Shown: one piece after another, positions 41,724-49,769 of the stretch
Numbering within the stretch: the first letter of the stretch is position 1
How the letters are laid out: every line of letters starts with the position of its first letter
DNA from: Hyphomicrobiaceae bacterium
GTDB lineage: Bacteria > Pseudomonadota > Alphaproteobacteria > Rhizobiales > Hyphomicrobiaceae
Assembly (NCBI GenBank): GCA_022844225.1
Contig: JALHMC010000030.1
Location: forward strand, 1-49,769
Length of the DNA: 49,769 nt
Direction of reading: 5' to 3'
Position numbers and translations under genes: made by a program
Notes under the pieces: model-generated
What the model was told of the DNA's origin: nothing
Seen by the model: only the letters and a program-made list of their open reading frames with translations
The model's database searches: none

Positions 41724-44700
41724 TTAGTTGAGCGGCACGCGCACCGTCGCCCGTCCCGTCACGGCGCTGTATCCATTGGCACCGATACCATCGTAGCTGC
41801 CGGACAAATCGACCCCGACGCCATCCTTGATGGTTGCCGTCACTCCGAGTTCGACGCGTCCACGCACACCCTCCGGGCCCGCCGCGTCATCGCCGATCGA
41901 CCCCGAGCCCACAGACGAGGTATCGCCAGCGAAGTTCCAGATCGCCTGCAAACCAACGCGCGGCATGAAGACAGCGTCACCGAACTCGAATCGATAGCTG
42001 AACTCAGGACCAGCCTTTGCCTGGCCGAGGCTTGCCTTGATCGACGGGATGACCACGCCGAACGTGTCGGCGTAGCTCTGCGAGGTGTCTTCGATGTAGG
42101 CGACCGATGCCGAGGGACGGAAAGACCAAGCCCCATAGGTCCAGCGCCCTGATAAGGACGTGGCGGCCAGCCACCGATCCGTGTCGAAGCGATCGACGTA
42201 GGTCAGGAACGGGCTCACCGTATTGCGTGACTGTCCCCAAGCCGTCCGACCTTGCCAGAAGACATTCTCGCTCAGACGCAGCGTGGCATAGGGACCGACC
42301 ATCCAGCCATGGCCGGAAACCTCCGTTGCAACCCTCGTCGAAAGCTGCTGCATATGATCGAACTGCACGACGACACCGACGAGGAGGCTGGGGTTCACCA
42401 CGTAGTCGGCGCCGAGCGTCATCAAACCGAACTGGCCGTCGAGATCACCGCCCGAACGGCTGTCGCGGAAGCTCGTGTATTTCCCTTCCACCCAGACGTC
42501 GAATGGATTGGGGTCACGATTGCCGCCGGCACCACGAGCGCCATCGTAGGCCAAATCCGAGGCTGCGAGCTTCTGCTTCTCGGCTGCATCGGCAGCCATC
42601 GTCATGTCGCGCAAACTGGTAGCGAATGCAAAGCGCGTCGTGTCGTCCTGGCCGGTGCCTGAAAAGCGCAAGCCACCCATTTGCCCAGACCCGGTGTTCG
42701 AGCCCGCGAAGTCCGGCCGGTATTGGTTGATCCCAGGCAATCCTTCCGTCTCACCGCCTTGTCCTCCCATGCCCGCCATCCAAGGTTCAGTGCTGCGATC
42801 TCCCGCGAAGGGGTTCGAGAACGAATTCTCGATGCTTCGAACGGGCCCACCCGCCAGACGCATGCGCGAGATCGCCGAGCCGTCGGGGCCTTCACCCAAT
42901 CGCGATGGAATGTGGCCGCCGTCACCGACGCCACGGCCAGCGGCAAAGCCTGCACCTTGCCCCGTCTGGCCACCTTGCTTACCCCCAGCCTCGATCAGCC
43001 GGTCGATCTGTCGGTTGGCGTCGGGTTCGTTGCTCAGGATCTGGTTGTTTCGGGCTCCGAGGAACCGACCGATCGCCTCGGCGGTCCGAGGCGCCTGATC
43101 GACAACGGTTTGCGCCACCACGTTCGATGTCGATTGAGCCGTGGCGCCACCACCGTTGAAAGTTGCCGTCAAGGTCTGTTCGCCCGACGTCGAGATCGAC
43201 GCCATGCACGTGGCAACACCGCCGGACAGCGCAACGTTGCTGCACAGCGTTGCCGATGAACTGGTGAACGTCACGGTGCCCGAGACCGGAACGGGCGAAC
43301 CCAGAGCGCCGACCGACGCCCGACCGTGGGAGGCCCCAGCACCCGGCGAACCACCCGACAAGCTCACGACAGCGGTCAGTGTGAACGGCTGGTTGAGCAA
43401 CACCGGATTGGCCGACGAAGTCAGTGTCGTGGTCGTGGCCATCTGATCGACGCCGAACGTCTGCGCGACAGGCGTGGCCGCGGCGTAGTTGTTATTCCCG
43501 GCTTGCGAAGCCGTGATGGAGCAGTCGCCCGGGCTGACCATTGACACGGTCGTGCCCGCGACGGTGCACACGGCCGGCGACGTGGACGCGAAGGCAATGG
43601 GAAGCCCGGACGACGCAGTGGCGATCAGGATCACCGTCCCGCCCGCTTGGAACGTCACGTCGGCCGGTTTGGTAAAAGTGATCGTTTGTGCCGCCTTGCC
43701 GCTTACGATGCTGAAGCTTTGCGAGGCGGTGTAGGGCCCGGTGCCGGTGCTGCTGTCCGTGGCCGTGAGACTGAAATTGAAGGTGCCGGCTGCCGTCGGC
43801 GTGCCGTTGATGGCCCCTGTCGCCGGTGTGAGTGTCAGGCCACCGGGCAGCTCACCGGCAGTCACGGAGTACGAGTACGGCGCTGTGCCGCCCGTAGCCG
43901 GTGTGATCGCGGCTGTATAAGGCGTGCCGAACGTGGCCCCCGCGAGGGCCACCGAGGGCAGCGTCATCGTCGATGCGGCCGGCGTGATCGCATAAGCCCG
44001 ATTGCCGGTCTGCCCATGGGTGTCGGACGCGGTGACGGAGAAGTTGAACGTGCCGCCCGCGGTCGGCGTCCCGCTGAGGACACCAGGCGATGACAGGCTC
44101 AATCCGGCAGGCAGTGCACCGGCCGTCACGGTGAAGCTGTACGGTCCACGTCCTCCGTTTGCGGTGACCGTCTCGCTGTAGGCCGTGCCCACCTGGGGGT
44201 TCGGCAGCGAACCCGGGTTCACTACGATGGTCGGGGCACTGACATTGAATCCGTAGCTCAGGCCAATCGAAAACGGTGAGCCTGTTCCGGTTGATCCGGT
44301 ATCGGTGGCCGTGATCGAGACGACGTAAATGCCTGGCTGCGTCGGCGTACCCGAGACGCTGTTGCCGGTGAGCGTCAAGCCCGGCGGCAGCGTCCCGGTG
44401 ACGGCATAAGTGTAGGGCCCGATCCCACCCGCAGCAGTGAAGCCCTGCGAGAACGGTGTGGCATACGCGGGCGTGAACGTCGTCGCCGCCGGGGTCAGCG
44501 ACAGCGTCGGTGCATACACCGTCAGCATGAACGCCTGACCGACCGAGTACGGGCCGTTGCCGGTGCTGCTGTCGGTGGCCGAGGCATTCAGCGTGAAGCT
44601 GCCGACCTGGGTCGGAGTGCCGGAAATGGTTACACTGTTGGCCGTACTGCCGGTGATCGACAGGCCGGCCGGCAGGTTGGTGACCTGGTAGCCGCTCCAA

Positions 44701-47700
44701 GGCTGCGCCCCGCCGTTGAAGGTGAAGGTCTGGCTGTACGCCGCGCTGACGGTGGCTGCGAAGCCACTGCTGACCGAGATGGTGACGATCGGGTCGTTGA
44801 CCGTAACCGTAATCGTGGCCGGCGCCGAGGTGCCGCCGCTGTTGGTCGCGGTGTAGGTGAAGGTGTCGCTGCCGGCAAAGCCTGCCGTCGGCTGATAGGT
44901 GATCGTGGTGCCGGTCGCGACGGCGGTGCCGTTGCCGGCGGGCGTGGCGATTGCGACCGAGGTCGCCGCACCGCCGATGATATTTAGCGGCACATTGGTT
45001 GCAGCCGCGTTGTAGGCAACGGTCAGCGAGGAACTGTTCGCGACCGGCGGCTCAGCGATGACGACGATGCTGTAGGACTGAGTCGCGGTGTACGGACCGG
45101 TGCCCGTGCTGCTGTCGGTCGCCGTAACGCTGAAGTTGAAGGTGCCCAGTGCGTTCGGCGTTCCCGTGATGGAGCCGTTCGACGGACTGAGCGTCAACCC
45201 GCCAGGCAGCGCACCGGCAGTGACGGCATAGGCGTATGGTGCAGTGCCGCCCGAGCCAGGCGTGATAGAGGCCGAATACGGCGTGCCCCGGGTGCCCCCC
45301 GCAAGAGCGCTGGCCGGCAACGAGATCGTCGGCGGAGCTATCGTGAGTGTGTACGCTTGAGCGCCTGAGAAAGGTCCTGGAAACGGGCTGCTGTCGGTAG
45401 CGGAGACAGTGAAATTGAAAGTGCCGCCCGCTGTCGGTGTGCCTGAGAGAACGCCCCCTGAAGACAGGGTGAGACCGGCTGGCAACGCGCCGGCAGTAAC
45501 TGCAAACGCGTACGGCGCTACTCCGCCACTGGCGGTGGCCGTCCGGCTATAGGCCGCCGCCACCGTGCCGTTCGTCAGCGAACCCGGGCTGACCGTCACC
45601 GGCACGTCGTCGTTCGTGATTGTTCCGACACCCTGATTGTCAGCAATCGTTGCGTTCGTGGCGCCGCTGACGTTGACAAAAAAGGCTTCGTTCGCCTCCG
45701 CAACGGCATCGCCGATAACAGGCACGGTGATCGTGCCGGTTGTCTGGCCTGCAGGGAAGGTGAGCGTGCCGCTTGAATTTGCGTAGTCGGCCGGCTGGGT
45801 CGCGGTACCGTCGGCGGTGGCGTAGTTCACGCTCACCGTCTGGCCGGAGGCCGCGCTCAAGGAGACCGTGAATACCGCGTTCGTCGTGCCGCTGTTGCCT
45901 TCGGTCACCGTCACGTCGTTGATCGACAGCGATGGCAATGGGTCATCATTGGTGATCGTGCCCACGCCCTGGCCATCGACCACGACCGCGTTGACCACGC
46001 CGGTGACGTTGACGAAGAAGGTCTCGCTCGGCTCGTTCAGCGTGTCGCCGTTGACCAGCACGGTGAAGCTGTAGGTGCTGCTGCCAGCCGGAATGGTCTG
46101 GGCGGTCAGGCTGCTGGCGACGTAGTCCACGCCCGCCGTGGACGAGCCGTTGGCAGTCGCGATGTCGAACGTCACTCCGCCCGGGCCAGCCGGAGCGCTC
46201 AGGCTCACCGTGAAGGTGAAATTCGTCGTGCCGGCGTTGCCTTCGTTGGCGGTGACGTCGTTGATCGTCAGGTTAGGTAGATCGTCGTTGAGGATGGTGC
46301 CGGTGGCGCTTGAAGGTACGCCAACGGTGTAACCGGCGCCGGCGTTGAGGGTAAGAATGACTGTCTCGTCCGATTCGATCGTCGCATCCGCGGTCGGGTT
46401 GACTGTGACCGTGCCGGTGGTGCTGCCGGCCGGAATGACCAGTGGAGACGTGATCGTTGCGTAGTCGGTGCCGTTGGTGCCCGTGCCGCCGATGGTATAG
46501 CCCACCGATGTCGCGCTCAGGGATGCCTGGTTCAGTGTGACGGTGAAAACGAGGTTCGGCGCCCCGTCCTCGCTCACAGATGCCGGTGAAACGCTGATCG
46601 TCGCGCTTGGCACATCGTCATTGAGGATGGTGCCGGTGGCGCTTGAAGGTACGCCAACGGTGTAGCCGGTACCTGCAGCGACCGTCAGGATGGCGGTCTC
46701 GTTAGCCTCCACGCTGCCATCGACACTCGGGTCGATGGTGATGGTTGCTGTCGTGGCGCCGGCCGGGATGACCACCGTGGCGACGCCGCCGATGTAGTCC
46801 GTTCCGGAGGTCGCGGTCCCGCTGGTGGTGATGTTGACAGTCGTCGGCGAGGAAATATTGAGACTGCGGGTAACGGTGTAGGTCAGGTTGGTCGCCCCGT
46901 CTTCACTCACACTGGCTGGCGACACCGCGATGGACACCGATGGCGGCGGGCTGACGGTGAGCGTGAAGTTCTCGACTTCGAAATAGCTGCCCGGACCCGT
47001 GCTCGCATCGGTGACGCGGATCGTGACCGGGTAGTTGCCTGGCGCGGCGGCCGTGGTGCCGCTGATGACGCCCCCGCTGGAAATGGAGATGCCGGCCGGG
47101 AAAGAGCCGGTTTCCAGCTGGAAGGTATACGGCGCAACACCCCCGGTGACGCTGAGCGTCTGCGAGAACGCGACACTCTGGATGGCGGTGCCACTGGCCG
47201 CGTTGATGGCCAGCGACGGGTTCTGCACCGTTCCCGTGTAACCGCGATCGACGAACTGCCCGATCAAATCGGTCGAACGGACGCTGAAGCTGTAAGCGCC
47301 GCGCTCGGTCGGCGTGCCGCTGAGGACGCCAACGCTGGTGAGCGATATACCTGCGGGCAAAGCGCCACTCTGCGGGGCGTAGGTGTAGGGCGAAAGACCG
47401 CCCGCCGAGGTCAGCGTCTGTGAGAACGGGGTGCCTGCTGTCAGAGTCGGCAGGGATGCCGGCGACACCGTGATCGGCGATGCGGAAGCAGTGATGGTGA
47501 TCGTGACCCGCACGTCACCATTGCCGGTGAGCGAACCATCGGCGAACTCGAAGACGTCAGTCCCGCCAATGCCGGTCGTGCCGTTGTGGCTGTAGTCCAG
47601 GAACCACTGACCAGCCGTGTGCCGGGTGGTGGCCGTGCCATGGTCTTCAAAGTCGGGAGCGCCAAAGGCACCACCGTCAATGTCACCAATACCGCCGAAT

Positions 47701-47906
47701 TGGTAGTCGAATTCACAGTCGCTGATATTGATCGTGACCGTACCACCGGCGGAAACCGTGGCTGTCTGAGCAGCACACTCTGAGGAGGTGTGCTGGGCGC
47801 TTGCCAGCGAGGGCCACAGCGACCCGAGGGCAAGCAACCAGACGATAAAGCCGAAGCGGGCAAAGCGACCGCGATAGCGACCGAACTGGGTTGAATGCGT
47901 CTGCAT
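41724..47906 (-). CDS. Giant Ig/Calx-beta autotransporter-like surface protein
   Basis: About 2,060 residues. A signal peptide (FIVWLLALGSLWPSLASA) follows ~18 basic residues. The passenger has: an N-terminal Cys-containing domain; putative-Ig (He_PIG, GALPAGISL-x-GVLSGTPT type) domains; four Calx-beta repeats of ~111 residues (~320-765) with SVSEDG or VTEGNSG starts and GTILNDD/GTITNDD ends; more He_PIG units interrupted by a cadherin-like Big_9 domain; then two Big_3-type domains. A Gly-rich linker leads to a C-terminal ~265-residue autotransporter beta-barrel (~1795-2060). The last residue is N, not the usual aromatic. ATG 47906 is used; ATG 47978 and 48062 are in frame but give an odd signal. 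Adhesion or biofilm is the likely role, and Calx-beta suggests calcium binding. Confidence 0.85.
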   Translation of the reverse strand: MQTHSTQFGRYRGRFARFGFIVWLLALGSLWPSLASAQHTSSECAAQTATVSAGGTVTINISDCEFDYQFGGIGDIDGGAFGAPDFEDHGTATTRHTAGQWFLDYSHNGTTGIGGTDVFEFADGSLTGNGDVRVTITITASASPITVSPASLPTLTAGTPFSQTLTSAGGLSPYTYAPQSGALPAGISLTSVGVLSGTPTERGAYSFSVRSTDLIGQFVDRGYTGTVQNPSLAINAASGTAIQSVAFSQTLSVTGGVAPYTFQLETGSFPAGISISSGGVISGTTAAAPGNYPVTIRVTDASTGPGSYFEVENFTLTVSPPPSVSIAVSPASVSEDGATNLTYTVTRSLNISSPTTVNITTSGTATSGTDYIGGVATVVIPAGATTATITIDPSVDGSVEANETAILTVAAGTGYTVGVPSSATGTILNDDVPSATISVSPASVSEDGAPNLVFTVTLNQASLSATSVGYTIGGTGTNGTDYATITSPLVIPAGSTTGTVTVNPTADATIESDETVILTLNAGAGYTVGVPSSATGTILNDDLPNLTINDVTANEGNAGTTNFTFTVSLSAPAGPGGVTFDIATANGSSTAGVDYVASSLTAQTIPAGSSTYSFTVLVNGDTLNEPSETFFVNVTGVVNAVVVDGQGVGTITNDDPLPSLSINDVTVTEGNSGTTNAVFTVSLSAASGQTVSVNYATADGTATQPADYANSSGTLTFPAGQTTGTITVPVIGDAVAEANEAFFVNVSGATNATIADNQGVGTITNDDVPVTVSPGSLTNGTVAAAYSRTATASGGVAPYAFAVTAGALPAGLTLSSGGVLSGTPTAGGTFNFTVSATDSSPFPGPFSGAQAYTLTIAPPTISLPASALAGGTRGTPYSASITPGSGGTAPYAYAVTAGALPGGLTLSPSNGSITGTPNALGTFNFSVTATDSSTGTGPYTATQSYSIVVIAEPPVANSSSLTVAYNAAATNVPLNIIGGAATSVAIATPAGNGTAVATGTTITYQPTAGFAGSDTFTYTATNSGGTSAPATITVTVNDPIVTISVSSGFAATVSAAYSQTFTFNGGAQPWSGYQVTNLPAGLSITGSTANSVTISGTPTQVGSFTLNASATDSSTGNGPYSVGQAFMLTVYAPTLSLTPAATTFTPAYATPFSQGFTAAGGIGPYTYAVTGTLPPGLTLTGNSVSGTPTQPGIYVVSITATDTGSTGTGSPFSIGLSYGFNVSAPTIVVNPGSLPNPQVGTAYSETVTANGGRGPYSFTVTAGALPAGLSLSSPGVLSGTPTAGGTFNFSVTASDTHGQTGNRAYAITPAASTMTLPSVALAGATFGTPYTAAITPATGGTAPYSYSVTAGELPGGLTLTPATGAINGTPTAAGTFNFSLTATDSSTGTGPYTASQSFSIVSGKAAQTITFTKPADVTFQAGGTVILIATASSGLPIAFASTSPAVCTVAGTTVSMVSPGDCSITASQAGNNNYAAATPVAQTFGVDQMATTTTLTSSANPVLLNQPFTLTAVVSLSGGSPGAGASHGRASVGALGSPVPVSGTVTFTSSSATLCSNVALSGGVATCMASISTSGEQTLTATFNGGGATAQSTSNVVAQTVVDQAPRTAEAIGRFLGARNNQILSNEPDANRQIDRLIEAGGKQGGQTGQGAGFAAGRGVGDGGHIPSRLGEGPDGSAISRMRLAGGPVRSIENSFSNPFAGDRSTEPWMAGMGGQGGETEGLPGINQYRPDFAGSNTGSGQMGGLRFSGTGQDDTTRFAFATSLRDMTMAADAAEKQKLAASDLAYDGARGAGGNRDPNPFDVWVEGKYTSFRDSRSGGDLDGQFGLMTLGADYVVNPSLLVGVVVQFDHMQQLSTRVATEVSGHGWMVGPYATLRLSENVFWQGRTAWGQSRNTVSPFLTYVDRFDTDRWLAATSLSGRWTYGAWSFRPSASVAYIEDTSQSYADTFGVVIPSIKASLGQAKAGPEFSYRFEFGDAVFMPRVGLQAIWNFAGDTSSVGSGSIGDDAAGPEGVRGRVELGVTATIKDGVGVDLSGSYDGIGANGYSAVTGRATVRVPLN
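46288..46331. repeat. Exact 44-bp repeat in the Calx-beta array, copy 1
   Basis: Identical over 44 bp to 46621-46664, exactly 333 bp (111 codons) away. It encodes the end of a Calx-beta domain (YTVGVPSSATGTILN). Exact identity at DNA level, including third codon positions, points to recent duplication or gene conversion between repeats. Confidence 0.85.
46621..46664. repeat. Exact 44-bp repeat in the Calx-beta array, copy 2
   Basis: Partner of 46288-46331. The flanking bases differ (TCGTC-A versus TCGTC-G on one side, TGTA-G versus TGTA-A on the other), which bounds the conserved tract. Confidence 0.85.
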
Positions 47907-48461
47907 GCCGGATCGCCCATCGATTTCTGAAGTTGCCAACACACGACCCGACAGCACGACAACATGCAGACTCTTCATATGCAGCACGTTAAGGTTGATT
48001 CGAAAGTTAAAAACAACCAAAGAATGTGGTGGGCACCAGTGCTCTGCTCGGTTGCAGAACAATTGTGGTGCGGGAGTTACGGTGCGAGACGTGCGGCGGC
48101 GGGCCTCTCTTCAAGAAGCGAATTCCGCCGTACTCGCGCACGCGCTGTCTGATGATCCGTGTCTCGGGGTTGCAGTTGCTGGCCAATGACGTCGCCCCGA
48201 CGCGGCATCGGGGAAACCTTTGCCGTGCGCTCGAACGCACGACAGTGCCGCGCCGGCCGCGGTCATTACCGGCGCGTGCTTCGCTACCTGATCTCCAAAA
48301 AGAGCGGGCGGTCTGGAGGGTGTCCCTCCGGCGGGGTACGGGGCTGACCCCGTTCGCGCGGTGCGCGCCGTGAGCCTTGACGACACTCCTCCGGGCGACC
48401 CAAGCTGACGACACAATGGCCGAAGCCAACCGGCCGATCACCACCCCCGAGGAGGACGCCC
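47907..48461. other. Intergenic region between the autotransporter and PhyH genes
   Basis: A 555-bp divergent spacer. The autotransporter frame stays open to 48062 but its translation looks non-coding above 47978. Hairpins lie at 48313-48367 (separate entry). I find no gene, clear promoter or terminator. It must carry promoters for both genes. Confidence 0.5.
48313..48367. repeat. Second cluster of three hairpins (REP-like)
   Basis: CTGGAGGG/CCCTCCGG (8 bp with one T-G pair, loop TGT) spans 48313-48331. CGGGG/CCCCG (loop CTGA) spans 48339-48352. CGCGC/GCGCG (loop GGT) spans 48355-48367. Like the cluster at 479-549 it holds three adjacent GC-rich hairpins with short loops. It lies 94 bp before the PhyH start codon, in what should be its leader or promoter. 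Confidence 0.5.
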
Positions 48462-49622
48462 ATGGCCATCACATCCGCATCCGGCGCCGCCGCCTACGAT
48501 AGTGAGGCAGCCGCCATGCAGGCCTACCTCGCCGAAGGCGAGAGGAAGGCCTTCCAGCTCGGCAATCGCGGGCCGATCCGCTTCGATGCCAACGGGCGCC
48601 TGACGAAAGATATCCTCGACGCCTACTGGCGCGTCGGCTTCTACGTCTTCGAGGGCGTGCTGAAGGCTGACGAGCTGGCCGACATCGAGCGCGATTTCAA
48701 GGACATCCTCGATCGCTTGCCGGTCGCGAAGGAGTCGGCCATCGACCGGCACGGCCGCCCGGCGCTGTGCCATGACCTGAAGGCGCCCAACCTCTTCTGG
48801 TCGAAGCCGCTCGGCGACCCGTTCGGCGGAACCGAGTTGGCCAACGGCCGCCATCCGGTCAAGATGCACGAGCCGGAGGCCGCCGCTGATGCACCCAAGG
48901 AGGTCGTCTATCTGATCCTGGGCTCACTGCAGTTCTCGGAGGCGTGCCTGCGCGTCTACGGCCATCCCGACCTCCTCGGCGTGGTCGCCTCTATCAACGG
49001 TGACGATTTCACCCCGTTCAACGAGGCACTGTTCATCAAGGAGCCGGGGCGCGGCGCGTCCGTCGCTTGGCATCAGGACGGCGTCACGCACTGGGATGCG
49101 CCCGACTGGGACGAGGGCACGCATGGCTTCAACATGATGGCCCAGCTCTACGGCTGCACGGCCGCCAACGGCGTCTGGGTCGTGCCCGGCTCGCAAAAGC
49201 TCGGCAAGATCGACATCAAGAAGTGGGTCGCCGAGGCCGGCAGCACGCGATTGCCCGAGGCCGTGCCGATCATCTGCAAGCCCGGCGACGTCGCCATCAC
49301 TAACCGCCAGTCGCTGCACGGCTCGTTCGCCAACACCTCCAAGGACTGGCGCGTGACCGTCAACCAGGGTTTCCACCGTCGCAAGTCCGTGCTGAACGTC
49401 GAGGCCGGTGGCCTGCACGCCGCACGCGCCGTCTACACGGCCGATCGCATCCGCGAGCGCGCCGCCATGCTCGGCTATGGCATCGATGCCCGCCAGCAGC
49501 GCTTCCCCAATGAAAGACGCTTCGTCTACAAGCCGCACGCCGACGAGGGTCTCACTTACACCTGGGACGCGAAGGCCAAGGCCGGCATCCGCGACTACAA
49601 TCTGCTGGACCTCAGCATCTGA
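48462..49622 (+). CDS. Phytanoyl-CoA dioxygenase (PhyH) family protein
   Basis: A 386-residue Fe(II)/2-oxoglutarate dioxygenase of the PhyH family. The iron motif is H204-x-D206 in AWHQDGVTHWD, with the distal histidine H286 in RQSLHGSFANTS. The 2-oxoglutarate-binding arginine is probably in DWRVTVNQGFHRRK. The start is ATG 48462 with GAGGAGG six bases upstream. The next gene begins a CaiB/BaiF CoA-transferase, so a CoA-thioester substrate is plausible, although many PhyH-family enzymes hydroxylate other molecules. Confidence 0.88.
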   Translation: MAITSASGAAAYDSEAAAMQAYLAEGERKAFQLGNRGPIRFDANGRLTKDILDAYWRVGFYVFEGVLKADELADIERDFKDILDRLPVAKESAIDRHGRPALCHDLKAPNLFWSKPLGDPFGGTELANGRHPVKMHEPEAAADAPKEVVYLILGSLQFSEACLRVYGHPDLLGVVASINGDDFTPFNEALFIKEPGRGASVAWHQDGVTHWDAPDWDEGTHGFNMMAQLYGCTAANGVWVVPGSQKLGKIDIKKWVAEAGSTRLPEAVPIICKPGDVAITNRQSLHGSFANTSKDWRVTVNQGFHRRKSVLNVEAGGLHAARAVYTADRIRERAAMLGYGIDARQQRFPNERRFVYKPHADEGLTYTWDAKAKAGIRDYNLLDLSI

Positions 49623-49713
49623 ACGAACCACACGGTCGGGACTTATCCCCGGGCCGCTGGATTGGTGTATTTATGGCAATCTCCGCCGAGCCCAGGTGAG
49701 GAAACCCGATCGC

Positions 49714-49769
49714 ATGTCCAAACCCTTCCACGGCGTCCGTATCCTCGATTTCACGCAGGTCTTCGCCGG
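49714..49769 (+). CDS. CaiB/BaiF CoA-transferase, N-terminal fragment
   Basis: Only the first 18 codons are in the window. They read MSKPFHGVRILDFTQVFA, the strongly conserved start of family III CoA-transferases (F-x-G-V-R-V/I-L-D-x-T-Q-V). The ATG has GAGG about 14 bases upstream. The gene follows PhyH by 91 bp in the same direction and may be co-transcribed. The rest lies beyond the right edge. Confidence 0.7.
   Translation, partial: MSKPFHGVRILDFTQVFA

Noticed and set aside
43600..47500. Possible CRISPR or satellite array
   Set aside because: The periodicity comes from Ig-like and Calx-beta protein repeats inside one reading frame. Units are long and diverged, without short direct repeats and unique spacers.
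1..49769. Mobile elements and phage genes
   Set aside because: No transposase, integrase or phage structural gene was seen, and the tRNA gene shows no duplicated 3' end nearby.

Overview
The window is GC-rich chromosomal DNA from an alphaproteobacterium, most probably of the Hyphomicrobiales (Bradyrhizobium, Rhodoplanes or Hyphomicrobium relatives); the order is an inference. Supporting signs are a MarR/OmpR/EnvZ-type operon beside a branched-chain aminotransferase, a DUF1289 gene overlapping a retropepsin-like protease gene, a PleC/DivJ-type histidine kinase, small Cys-rich secreted proteins and a giant Ig/Calx-beta autotransporter. One tRNA gene (Val, UAC) is present. I see no rRNA, insertion sequence, prophage or CRISPR array.

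Layout. 1-5 kb: a small Cys-rich secreted protein, a cluster of hairpins, a cysteine synthase, a NIPSNAP protein, the lactate-utilisation pair lutB-lutC and a second Cys-rich secreted protein. 5-11 kb: tRNA-Val, a GST / metallo-hydrolase / uracil-DNA-glycosylase-like operon, a membrane histidine kinase, then DUF1289 and two tandem membrane-anchored aspartyl proteases. 11-16 kb: phosphoglucomutase/phosphomannomutase, a YqhA-like membrane protein, an NYN-domain protein with a probable LOTUS domain, and a PAS protein. 16-24 kb: MarR, response regulator, sensor kinase and cupin operon, divergent ilvE, a UvrD-type helicase and a FIST sensor protein. 24-33 kb: a 14-TM MFS exporter, an acetyltransferase overlapping an SDR, a small secreted protein, an AI-2E-type permease, a lipoprotein, an XRE/MmyB regulator divergent from a small membrane protein, and a luciferase-like oxidoreductase with an SDR.

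33-42 kb is a transport and catabolic block: a complete NitT/TauT-type ABC transporter, a GrdB-like gene interrupted by an in-frame TGA, an antibiotic-biosynthesis-monooxygenase fold protein, dodecin, a Baeyer-Villiger monooxygenase and a flavoprotein dehydrogenase broken by one frameshift. 41.7-47.9 kb is a single autotransporter-like gene of about 2,060 codons. The right end holds a phytanoyl-CoA dioxygenase-family gene and the start of a CaiB/BaiF CoA-transferase.

The most notable observation is at 36298-37257. The reading frame continues across TGA 36844-36846 with family-like sequence on both sides, gives a U-x-x-C motif, and has a 6-bp hairpin whose loop starts 18 nt after the TGA. This is the pattern of a bacterial selenoprotein, here of the glycine/betaine/sarcosine reductase selenoprotein B family, lying just downstream of an ABC transporter. 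The Baeyer-Villiger enzyme, flavoprotein dehydrogenase, SDRs, luciferase-like oxidoreductase, PhyH protein and CoA-transferase together suggest breakdown of cyclic or branched carbon compounds, but the substrate cannot be read from the sequence.
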